Shown piece by piece: positions 1 through 6,573 of a stretch of 38,841 nt of DNA. The stretch is taken from NCBI RefSeq assembly GCF_000337895.1, contig NZ_AOMA01000146.1, forward strand, positions 1 through 38,841. The letters are read 5' to 3'. How positions within the stretch are numbered: position 1 is the stretch's first letter; each line of letters starts with the position of its first letter. The notes beneath the pieces were generated by a model that was not told the DNA's origin, ran no database searches, and saw only the letters and a list, made by a program, of their open reading frames with translations. The stretch is from Halobiforma nitratireducens JCM 10879. GTDB taxonomy: Archaea > Halobacteriota > Halobacteria > Halobacteriales > Natrialbaceae. Both the position numbers and the translations under genes were made by a program.

Positions 1-21
1 AGAGATGTGTATAAGAGACAG
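1..21. other. Tn5 mosaic-end / Nextera adapter remnant
   Basis: Bases 3-21 are identical to the 19-bp Tn5 transposase mosaic end used in tagmentation libraries, AGATGTGTATAAGAGACAG. It is library sequence, not organism DNA. Reading it as coding gives the well-known spurious N-termini MCIRDR and MYKRQ. Its place at base 1 says that the window starts at a contig end. Confidence 0.97.
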
Positions 22-58
22 AACTACTGTTATGAGGGCGGGCTCGCATTCGGCCCGT

Positions 59-1300
59 ATGAGCAGCACGGCCCGGTCGCTGGCCGAACCCCAGGTACTC
101 GCCCGTGCCAAGCAGCGGCTCTTTCCGGGCGACGAGGACGGTCGGTCGTACGCGGTCACCGACACCCAGTTCTCCCAGGCGGAGTGGCGACCCGGACGAC
201 CGATCGATCCGGCAGTCCGGGACCTGCTGGCACCGTTCAACCACGTCCAGGTCGGGAGCGGCTACCCCGACCTGGTCGGGGTCCGTACCCTCGAGTCCGA
301 CCTGCTGGCGGTCGAGCGGATCGGCGACGAGCCGCCGCTGATCGCCGTCGAAGCGAAGGGGTACGCGAGCGGCGGCGTCGACACGGAACGCGGGATCGTT
401 CAGGCCCACGACCGCCTCGGCGAGGCCAACGTCGCCTACGTCGCCACACCGGTCGGCGCGATCTCGGAACCGGACCGAACCCTCGCACGGGAGTTGAACG
501 TCGGCGTCCTCGGGGTCGATCCCGCGGGCGGCGTCGAACCGCTCGAGGTCCCCCGCGTCGTCGGCAATCGGACGACGACGGCCGCGCGGGCGATCCGCTT
601 CCAGGCCGGGGCCCAGGGGGTTGCCGACCAGTCGTTCGGCCTCAATCACCCGAAAAACTACCTCGGCTACCCGCTCGCACACTACGCGGACGGCGATACC
701 GCGACGGTGCTGTCGGAATACGACGTCGTCGACGCGGTCGCGGAGGCCCGACGCGGGGCCGCGTTCCTCGGACTGATCGTCGCCGACGCCAGGGTCGAAC
801 TGACCCCGCTGGGCGAGGAGGTGGTCCGGTTCGCGAAGGCCCGGTACGGGAGCGTCGAAGGGGCCCTCGAGGAGTTCGCGGCGTGGCACGGCTCGCCGAA
901 GCGGTTCGCCGACCTCGCGCCGGCGTGGGGACAACTGGCCCGCCGCGTGGTGTTCGACTACGAAGCGACGGAGTTGCTCGTCCGGGAACTCCAGGCCATG
1001 CACGACCACGGTATCCCGGAGCCGTCGCTGGTCGAGGTCGTCGACTGGCTCCACGAACTCTATCCCTCGTTCACTATCGAACTGTTCGTCCGGGGAGACG
1101 AAGCCGTCCGCGGACGGGTGCTCACGGAGGACGGGGACCTCCGGCTTGCTTCGCTCGAGGACGGCGAAATCTACCACTCGCCGACGGTCTTCCAGTTGAA
1201 GGCGATGCTGTACCACGCGGGCATCCTGACCGACCGGGGAAGCGAACCCAGCGACCTCGAGCCGACCGCTGATGTCTGGGCGCTTCGGGAGCCCGTGTAA
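59..1300 (+). CDS. PD-(D/E)XK nuclease-like protein
   Basis: This is an acidic soluble protein of about 413 residues from the ATG at 59. The frame is open further upstream, but that part is adapter, so the true start could be at 32 or lost off the contig. Residues 66-102 resemble a PD-(D/E)XK nuclease core: a GYPDLVGV segment with Asp71, then a beta-strand PPLIAVEAKGY with Glu98 and Lys100. Next comes a Rossmann-like stretch (VAYVATP, VGVLGVD), as in restriction-endonuclease-like folds. The C-terminal half (about 200-413) is helical, with no motif I recognise. The nuclease link rests on these motifs only; the substrate is unknown. The neighbouring winged-helix gene is convergent and does not suggest a partner. 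Confidence 0.7.
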   Translation: MSSTARSLAEPQVLARAKQRLFPGDEDGRSYAVTDTQFSQAEWRPGRPIDPAVRDLLAPFNHVQVGSGYPDLVGVRTLESDLLAVERIGDEPPLIAVEAKGYASGGVDTERGIVQAHDRLGEANVAYVATPVGAISEPDRTLARELNVGVLGVDPAGGVEPLEVPRVVGNRTTTAARAIRFQAGAQGVADQSFGLNHPKNYLGYPLAHYADGDTATVLSEYDVVDAVAEARRGAAFLGLIVADARVELTPLGEEVVRFAKARYGSVEGALEEFAAWHGSPKRFADLAPAWGQLARRVVFDYEATELLVRELQAMHDHGIPEPSLVEVVDWLHELYPSFTIELFVRGDEAVRGRVLTEDGDLRLASLEDGEIYHSPTVFQLKAMLYHAGILTDRGSEPSDLEPTADVWALREPV

Positions 1301-1305
1301 CGGTG

Positions 1306-1580
1306 TCAGTCGTCCTCGAGTTCGGTGGCGTCGAGGTTGCCTCGAGAGACTCGGCCACGATCCGACGGCCGGTAGGTCCCGCCAGTTTCGTCGTAGTACT
1401 CGAGGAGGTCGTGTTCACACAGCGTCATCGGTGTTCTCGGACGGTCTGTCGGCTCCAGCCCGTGTTCTCTGCGATCAGCCGAACTGACAGAACGAGTTCG
1501 TGAGCCCCCCCCTCGTTGGACAACAACTCGAGGACGTACCTGTCGACTGTCGTCATCCGGTCGGCTACCTTCGGACGCAT
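1306..1580 (-). pseudogene. Winged-helix DNA-binding protein, frameshifted
   Basis: The reading from ATG 1580 gives a typical haloarchaeal winged-helix start (MRPKVADRMTTVDRYVLELL, then a helix-turn-helix with NTGWSRQTVREH) and ends at TGA 1425-1427. The next frame continues directly from ATG 1428 (MTLCEHDLLEYYDETGG, TYRPSDRGRVSRGNLDATEL) to the stop at 1306. Together they form a normal small wHTH protein of about 90 residues, with the shift between the recognition helix and the wing. Stop and new ATG overlap as ATGA. A one-base loss, a sequencing error or a split gene are all possible. A TATA-like ATAAAAAC at about 1612-1619 lies at the right distance for this start. Confidence 0.6.
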
Positions 1581-2148
1581 CTTTTCGACGACGCTTTCTG
1601 TCCGTTTGACTGTTTTTATCCCTGTGTACAACCAGTGCTGTTTGTCACAGGAACGGCACGGGTATGTTCTCCGCCGGAAGCAGGGCGGTGCGGACGCTCG
1701 CTGTTCCAGCAAACAGCTATGACGACCGACGACTCACGGGGTCTCGACGGCTCGATCGACCGCCCGTACCGAACCGGCCCTCTCCCGACGGTGGTACCGC
1801 AGACGAATCCATTCACGACCGGCTCGAGGCGACGGATCGCCCCACTCGAGGCCGACTCGCGAAGCACCAAACTGCCGAACCCGCGAAACTGGAAGACGTA
1901 AGCGAGGCTACTCGTCGGGAAGCGAGACGACACGTCCGCGAAATACGGGCAGAAACGAGCTCCGTCGCCTGTTGTGTCGGCCTCGACGCAGCGATTCCGT
2001 ATCGCCCGTCGAACTCGAGAGACGAGTCCGTGTGACAGGAACCATCGACCGAGTCCGAATCGGGCGGCCGTACCCCGAGAACTCCCCACCACGACGAACA
2101 CTCGAGAACGGGAACGTCGACTCGGTGGCGAGGATCGTCAGTGAGCCG
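1581..2148. other. Interval without an intact gene
   Basis: No intact gene is convincing in these 568 bases. The left edge carries the probable promoter of the frameshifted winged-helix gene. The middle may hold a broken plus-strand gene, listed separately. I see no repeats or transposon ends. Confidence 0.5.
1719..2035 (+). pseudogene. Possible decayed small gene
   Basis: An ATG at 1719 opens a frame with haloarchaeal codon usage for about 20 codons (MTTDDSRGLDGSIDRPYRTG). From about 1790 the coding character moves to another frame, which reads DESIHDRLEATDRPTRGRL and then EDVSEATRREARRHVREIRA before the stop at 2035. One frameshift would join them into an acidic helical protein of about 105 residues. 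I recognise no family. Composition is the only evidence. Confidence 0.28.
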
Positions 2149-2469
2149 CTACAGCGAGGGCGACGAGCCAGCGTCGACGGTCGCCTGGCTGTCCTCGGCG
2201 GTGACGGTACCGTCAGCGAACGAAATCCGGAGGCTGCCGTCGGCATCTTCGATCTCGACCGTCCGCCCTTCGTACTCGAACTCGAGGGCAGCGAACCCGT
2301 CGGAGCGTAAAAGCGAGTCGAGGGCGTCCGGATCGACGGCGTCGTAGAGCGGGGACAGTTCGACGGCGTCGGTACCGGTTTCGCGGGCAACGAAGTCGAC
2401 GATCGCCATACTGGGCCGTCGGTCGCCGTCTGCTACTACCGTCGCCGTCGGGTTCGAGGATGGGTTCAT
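2149..2469 (-). CDS. HalOD1 output-domain protein
   Basis: This is a 106-residue acidic protein. From about residue 20 it matches the haloarchaeal output domain HalOD1: a helix (MAIVDFVARETGTDAVEL), the diagnostic SPLYDAVDPDALDSLL, then beta-strands LEFEYEGRTVEIEDADGSLR. HalOD1 domains are known as stand-alone proteins or as C-terminal parts of haloarchaeal signal-transduction proteins; the molecular role is not established. The gene stands alone, with a TATA box about 30 bases upstream, so the start at 2469 is probably leaderless. The last 15 residues (EDSQATVDAGSSPSL) look disordered. Confidence 0.85.
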   Translation of the reverse strand: MNPSSNPTATVVADGDRRPSMAIVDFVARETGTDAVELSPLYDAVDPDALDSLLRSDGFAALEFEYEGRTVEIEDADGSLRISFADGTVTAEDSQATVDAGSSPSL

Positions 2470-2493
2470 AGCACCCGATACACGAGCACCAGT

Positions 2494-2503
2494 AAAGTAT
2501 ATT
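2494..2503 (-). promoter_or_regulatory. TATA box of the HalOD1 gene
   Basis: Read on the minus strand this is AATATACTTT, centred 30 bases upstream of ATG 2469. That spacing places transcription start at or next to the start codon. Confidence 0.55.
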
Positions 2504-2680
2504 CCTCAAAATTCCATCTCGAAACGCCAAGATAGAATGACGGTACGAGTCGTCGTATGGTTCCGTCTCCGATTCGAAATGGCTGCTTCAGACTCGAGAA
2601 TGAGTCAAAACAGTTTCGACCGTCTCCGTTTCGTGGTTCGGTCGGCGGCGAATCCACAGTAATTTTTCGGACGCGACGAA

Positions 2681-3589
2681 TTACCGCCGGGGCACCTCGT
2701 GTCGTCCGAACCCGTACCGGAGCCGGTTGGCGAGCCGTCGCGAGAACCGACCGTCCTCCGCGCGCGACCCGAACCGCTCGCCCAGGGCGGTGTAGATCAA
2801 CGGGAGCGGGACCTCCTGCTCGAGTCCCTCCTGTACCGTCCAGGTGCCCGTCGAGCCACCCTCGACCCGGTCGGCGACGTCGCCGAGGTCCGACCCTTCC
2901 TCGTGGAACGCCTCCTCACAGAGCTCCAACAGCCACGATCGGATCACTGCGCCGTTGTTCCAGACCGAGGCGACCGACTCGAGATCGAGGTCGTACCGGC
3001 CCTCGTGGAGTAGTTCGAACCCTTCACCGTAGGCCTGCATCAGGGCGTACTCGACGCCGTTGTGGATCATCTTCACGTAGTGACCCGATCCTGCCGGTCC
3101 CATGCGTTCGTGCCCGTCCGGCCCCGTGGCAACCGCGTCGAATGCGGGCACGAGTTCCTCGTAGGCGTCTTCGGGACCGCCGATCATCAGCGAGAAGCCG
3201 AGTTCCGCACCCGCCGGCCCCCCCGAGGTTCCGCAATCGAGGTACCTGGCGGAACAGGACTCGGCCCGTCGAACGGAGTCCTCGAAGTAGGAGTTGCCCC
3301 CGTCGACGACCACGTCCGTGGGCTCGAGATGGGGGTCGAGTTCCTCGAGGGCGGCGTCGACGGCATCGCCGGCGGGAACCATCAGCCAGATGTGTTTGCC
3401 CTCGCCGTCTCCGGCCTCGAGCGTTTCGGCGAGGTCGGGAAGGGAGTCGGCCGGTTCCGCGCCGGCCTCCGCGGCCGCCGCGACGGCGTCGTCGTCGATG
3501 TCGAAGGCGACGACGTCGTGGTCAGCGGCGAGGAGTCGATCGACGACGATCCGGCCCATGCGTCCGAGTCCGATGACGCCCAGTTGCAT
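2681..3589 (-). CDS. gnd: 6-phosphogluconate dehydrogenase, decarboxylating
   Basis: This enzyme oxidises 6-phosphogluconate to ribulose 5-phosphate and CO2 with a nicotinamide cofactor. The 302-residue protein is the short (GntZ/YqeC-like) form, against about 470 residues for the long form. It shows a Rossmann fingerprint GLGRMG (7-12), VVVDGGNSYFEDS (93-105), the substrate motif GTSGGPAGAELG (120-131) and the catalytic segment GSGHYVKMIHNGVEY (167-181), with Lys173 and Asn177. In haloarchaea this class supplies pentoses, since a full oxidative pentose-phosphate pathway is unusual. The gene is monocistronic, and the ATG at 3589 directly precedes the dinucleotide-binding strand. Confidence 0.93.
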   Translation of the reverse strand: MQLGVIGLGRMGRIVVDRLLAADHDVVAFDIDDDAVAAAAEAGAEPADSLPDLAETLEAGDGEGKHIWLMVPAGDAVDAALEELDPHLEPTDVVVDGGNSYFEDSVRRAESCSARYLDCGTSGGPAGAELGFSLMIGGPEDAYEELVPAFDAVATGPDGHERMGPAGSGHYVKMIHNGVEYALMQAYGEGFELLHEGRYDLDLESVASVWNNGAVIRSWLLELCEEAFHEEGSDLGDVADRVEGGSTGTWTVQEGLEQEVPLPLIYTALGERFGSRAEDGRFSRRLANRLRYGFGRHEVPRR

Positions 3590-3776
3590 GGCGGTAGCTC
3601 CGGGGGGAACCGAGGTAGTGGTTGTGATTCTGCGCGAGGAAGAGGACGGAGAAACTGGAGAACGAACGGCCGAACCGGAGAGTGACGACTCTCGCGAACC
3701 GCCGCGACTCAGTGTCCAGTGCCGACGAGCGTCCCCGTATCGTCCTCGGGGTCGGGGTCGGGACCGGAGTCAGGGT

Positions 3777-4220
3777 TCAGTGCCGGGGCTGCTCGAGTCG
3801 CGCCCAGCCGATCGCATCGAGCAACACGACGCGATCACCGTGGCGAACGTAGACCCCGTTGTACTCCGTCTCGCCGCCGTCGTAGTACGGCAGTGAGTTC
3901 CGAACGGCGTCGACGATCGACCAGGCACCGTCCCGGTCGAGCGTGACGTGGGCCCACTCCTCGCGGGCGTCGTTCCGAACCGCGCGGCCGATCGCGCGCC
4001 GCGCGCCGGGAATGTCCGCGAGCCGGTCGGACGAAGCGTCGACGATCGTCGCTCCGTGCGGAACGTTAGAGCGGTCGACGATCCGTGCGCCGAGGTTCGC
4101 CTTCGATCGTGACCCGCCGTCCTCGTCGCTCGAGCGTCGCGAACGGAGCACGTAGCCGGCAACCGCAGCCGTCCCGACCACCAGCAACGAGAGTGCCATG
4201 TCTTTCCCCCTAGCCATCAT
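3777..4220 (-). CDS. Membrane-anchored conserved protein
   Basis: I do not recognise the family. The 147-residue protein begins MMARGKDM and continues into one hydrophobic segment (ALSLLVVGTAAVAGYVL, about 8-24). A basic stop-transfer (RSRRSS) and an acidic domain of about 115 residues follow, with GARIVDRSNVPHGATIVDAS and EEWAHVTLDRDGAWSIVDA. The hydrophilic domain probably faces the cytoplasm. I chose ATG 4220 because a TATA box sits 30 bases upstream. ATG 4199 (MALSLL) is an alternative, preceded by a purine-rich AGGGGGAAAG that resembles a ribosome-binding site. It is downstream of and co-oriented with the CopD-like gene. Confidence 0.7.
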   Translation of the reverse strand: MMARGKDMALSLLVVGTAAVAGYVLRSRRSSDEDGGSRSKANLGARIVDRSNVPHGATIVDASSDRLADIPGARRAIGRAVRNDAREEWAHVTLDRDGAWSIVDAVRNSLPYYDGGETEYNGVYVRHGDRVVLLDAIGWARLEQPRH

Positions 4221-4245
4221 GCGGTGTACCTTACAGTAACTGACT

Positions 4246-4255
4246 AAGTATCTTT
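4246..4255 (-). promoter_or_regulatory. TATA box of the 3777-4220 gene
   Basis: AAAGATACTT on the minus strand is centred about 30 bases before ATG 4220. It supports the longer, leaderless start over ATG 4199. Confidence 0.45.
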
Positions 4256-4305
4256 TGTAAGAATTTTCGTCACCTATCGAACCGTTCGGAACCGCGGGAA
4301 CCCCG

Positions 4306-4770
4306 CTAGATGAGGGTGGCGACGTTCGTCGTGATCGCGCCGGAGACGACCAGCAGGGCGATCGCGACGACGGCGGCTGCCCGGTACAGCCCGAGCACAT
4401 CGGCGGCCGGCTCACGCAGCTTCTTCCCGTTGAGCCCCGACTCGAACCGCTTCGAGCCAACCTCGACGAGCGCCGCCAGGATCAGCCAGAGTGCGACCAT
4501 TACCAACACCAACTGGCCGTTGATCGTCCCGAATAGCGACTCCGACGTGTAGCGGGTCCCCGCCAGGTGACCGCCGGAGAGCAGGAGTACCAGCGCACTC
4601 ACCCGCGAAATAGTCGTCAACTTCCCCGAGATCGTCTCGAGCGGTGCCGTGGTGTTGAACTGTCCGTCACGAGCCAGTGGGAGCACGACGAACGCGACGT
4701 AGAAGACGCTGCCCGCCCAGACCGATGCGAAGATCAGGTGGACGGTCTGCATGATAAACTGATCGACCAT
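4306..4770 (-). CDS. CopD-like integral membrane protein
   Basis: The 154-residue protein has four predicted membrane helices, at about 8-32, 53-70, 84-104 and 129-152. The first carries HLIFASVWAGSVFYVAFVVLP and the second VLLLSGGHLAGTRYT. The arrangement of His and Trp residues in the first two helices is typical of small CopD-family or DUF2269-like proteins, which may bind metal or haem. The function here is not known. The ATG at 4770 begins MVDQFIMQTVHLI. Upstream the same frame is open but has shadow-type composition. The DUF457-type membrane protein starts the preceding co-directional gene, 82 bases away, so a shared transcript is plausible. Confidence 0.65.
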   Translation of the reverse strand: MVDQFIMQTVHLIFASVWAGSVFYVAFVVLPLARDGQFNTTAPLETISGKLTTISRVSALVLLLSGGHLAGTRYTSESLFGTINGQLVLVMVALWLILAALVEVGSKRFESGLNGKKLREPAADVLGLYRAAAVVAIALLVVSGAITTNVATLI

Positions 4771-4852
4771 ACCGGACGGGTTGGACGGAACTGGTATCAG
4801 CGTTCCGACTCGCGGCCGGCAGTCGCAAGCATCGGTGCCCGTCCGCGCCGCG

Positions 4853-5413
4853 TTACTCGAGTCGGTCACACTCTGCCGTCCAGGTGACCAGGCGACGACG
4901 AACCAGCGCATAGAGCAGCGAGATCGTGACGCCCGCGGCGACGACGGCAGCGAGCCACCCGTCGAAGACGACCAGGGACGGAGCCGCGAGAGCAACTGCG
5001 AGCGCCGCGTCTTCGGGTGCGCCGTCGTAGCGGACCCACCGTCGGGGACGAATCCAGCGCCCGCGCACGTGATTATATACAGCACGATCGCTGGGATCGG
5101 TCCACGGGTCCATCTCGGGGCCGCCACCGAAGGCGTCACTCACAGCGTGGAGCCAGGCCCCGACGGCGAAGGCGGCGACCGCGGCCGTGAGAGTCGAGGG
5201 TGCGACGACGGCAACCCCGACGGCGAAGGCGGCGACGACGAGGCCGCACACCGGGAAGTGAAGGGTTCGGCGATGCTCGAGGACGACATCGAAATCGGGA
5301 GCGATCCCGCCGAGAAGAGCGCCAACCGCCAGCGGGACTCGGAGTTCCGGGATCGCCGCGGCGACGGGCGCGACGGAAGCGAGCGCGACGAAAACGTGTG
5401 TGGTCGCCATCAT
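4853..5413 (-). CDS. DUF457 (YdjM-like) membrane-bound metal-dependent hydrolase
   Basis: The 186-residue protein has about five hydrophobic segments. It carries the family's conserved polar residues: THVF at 5-8, GGIAPDFDVVLEHR at about 35-48 (an APDxD metal-binding motif followed by a histidine) and WLHAVSDAFGGG at about 87-98. The YdjM/DUF457 family is annotated as membrane-bound metal-dependent hydrolase; its substrate is unknown. The start is ATG 5413, or the adjacent ATG 5410. It lies 6 bases after the restored stop of the broken upstream gene, so the two very likely formed an operon. Confidence 0.8.
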   Translation of the reverse strand: MMATTHVFVALASVAPVAAAIPELRVPLAVGALLGGIAPDFDVVLEHRRTLHFPVCGLVVAAFAVGVAVVAPSTLTAAVAAFAVGAWLHAVSDAFGGGPEMDPWTDPSDRAVYNHVRGRWIRPRRWVRYDGAPEDAALAVALAAPSLVVFDGWLAAVVAAGVTISLLYALVRRRLVTWTAECDRLE

Positions 5414-5419
5414 CCGTGA

Positions 5420-5830
5420 TCACCGCGCATACCCGTCGTTCGTCTCGAGCGGGGAAAAGTGATCCTCTCGATGCTCGACACGCATCAGGCGTCACCGGTG
5501 GCGACTCCCACGGGCGTTCCTCGGCGTACTCCACACGGCGTTCCAACCACAGCCGATCGTACCCGAGAAACCGATCGTGATCGTCGATCCGACCCCAGAC
5601 CTCGAGGGCGTCGGCGGCGTGCTCGCCGGCTTCGCCGGCTTCGTCGGCGAAGTCGTAGAGCAACTCTGCGGTCGCGTGAGCGAGTGCGGGAACGGCCGGA
5701 ATACGCCGCCGTCGCGTCCGAGCGTAGGTGATTCTTTCGGCAGCGTGCTGTAGACCGTCGTACAACCAGCCAGGGCGACCAGACTGCCGGCGTCGGTGTC
5801 AGCGAGGAGCCGACGACGGGAGAGCTGTGG
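5420..5830 (-). pseudogene. Frameshifted gene, possible TAT lipoprotein
   Basis: Three frames join into one plausible protein. The first (about 5830-5764) reads LSRRRLLADTDAGSLVALAGC, a twin-arginine motif followed by a lipobox, although I find no start codon for it. The second (from the TTG at 5765) reads YDGLQHAAERITYARTRRRR, ALAHATAELLYDFADEAGEA and DDHDRFLGYDRLWLERRVEY. Near 5487 GC-rich third positions move to a third frame, MRVEHREDHFSPLETNDGYA, ending at TGA 5420, just 6 bases before the DUF457 gene. If unshifted, the second frame would overrun that gene by 278 bases with shadow-type sequence. So either the gene has decayed or the assembly has two single-base errors. No family recognised. 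Confidence 0.5.
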
Positions 5831-5901
5831 AGAGGGATAAAAACGAGGATTTCATCACGAAACAAAAGAAGAGGTTTCCGAACCGACCGCGGCGTGAAGA
5901 C

Positions 5902-6384
5902 TCACTCGAGGTTCTCTCCTTGATAACTTCCGTCGTAGACCTCCTCGTGGTCGGCTTCCGCGAACACGAGCTGGGCGATCCGGGCACCGCGTTCGATCTG
6001 GATGTCGTGATGGACCTGCAGCAGTCCCTCGCCGCGTCCCTCGTAGCCGGCATCCCAGACCGCCGTGTTGAGCATACACGAGTTGCGCATCAGCGACGAG
6101 CGCGGGTAGACAAAGCCGACGTGGTTTTCGGGAATCTCGATACGTTCGCTGTAACGTGCGATGTAGGCTCCCGCCGGAAGGTAGTACGTGTCGGGGTTTT
6201 TCTCCTCGAGTTCCTCCATCGGGCGGGCGACCCGGTCGCCGATCTGTTTGCCGTCCCGACCGAGATACCCTGGCTCGAGTTGTTCGAAAACGACGTCGAG
6301 GGTGAGGTCGACGCCGTTGGGTTGTACCTGCTCGTCTGTCGTCGGCGAGACGTGCTCGGCGACGAACGCACCGGACCGGAACAT
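5902..6384 (-). CDS. dut: dUTPase / dCTP deaminase-family protein
   Basis: This 160-residue protein belongs to the trimeric dUTPase/Dcd superfamily, which hydrolyses dUTP or deaminates dCTP to keep uracil out of DNA and supply dUMP. Conserved blocks are NGVDLTLD (23-30), PRSSLMRN (94-101), AVWDAGYEGRG (108-118, the substrate-pocket loop) and GARIAQLVF (133-141). Haloarchaeal members are usually annotated as deoxyuridine 5'-triphosphate nucleotidohydrolase; dCTP deaminase activity cannot be excluded from sequence alone. The ATG at 6384 starts MFRSGAFVAEHV, the usual haloarchaeal beginning. The open frame upstream is arginine- and proline-rich and not coding. It is divergent from the aconitase gene, and a T-rich stretch at 6410-6417 may be its TATA region. 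Confidence 0.85.
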   Translation of the reverse strand: MFRSGAFVAEHVSPTTDEQVQPNGVDLTLDVVFEQLEPGYLGRDGKQIGDRVARPMEELEEKNPDTYYLPAGAYIARYSERIEIPENHVGFVYPRSSLMRNSCMLNTAVWDAGYEGRGEGLLQVHHDIQIERGARIAQLVFAEADHEEVYDGSYQGENLE

Positions 6385-6537
6385 GTCCGTGTGTACCCGG
6401 GGAGCGAAAAAAGGGTATCCGTTCGGTTGCACCCCCCGGCCGCGCCGAGGACCAACCGGTCGGCCGACCCGCAATAATTGCGGGAAGGCTTGCTCACTGG
6501 TCGAAATCAACACGGTCGTTCCTCATGGAAACACGCT

Positions 6538-6546
6538 GGTTTTATC
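6538..6546 (+). promoter_or_regulatory. TATA box of the aconitase gene
   Basis: GGTTTTATC is centred about 31 bases before ATG 6574. The spacing fits a leaderless or near-leaderless transcript. Confidence 0.55.
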
Positions 6547-6573
6547 AGGCCGGACAGCCGAGATTCGGGTGCT

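Noticed and set aside
1122-1418. Minus-strand open frame of 98 codons overlapping the first gene's 3' end
   Set aside because: It is Ser/Thr/Arg-rich shadow sequence. The real minus-strand coding in this place is the shifted winged-helix C-terminus.
2557-3576. Plus-strand open frame of 339 codons opposite gnd
   Set aside because: Extremely Arg/Pro-rich, opposite a clear 6-phosphogluconate dehydrogenase. It is an artefact of high GC.
5136-5419. Extension of the TTG-started frame into the DUF457 gene
   Set aside because: Overlap of 278 bases with low-complexity Arg-rich sequence; codon composition favours a frameshift near 5487 instead.
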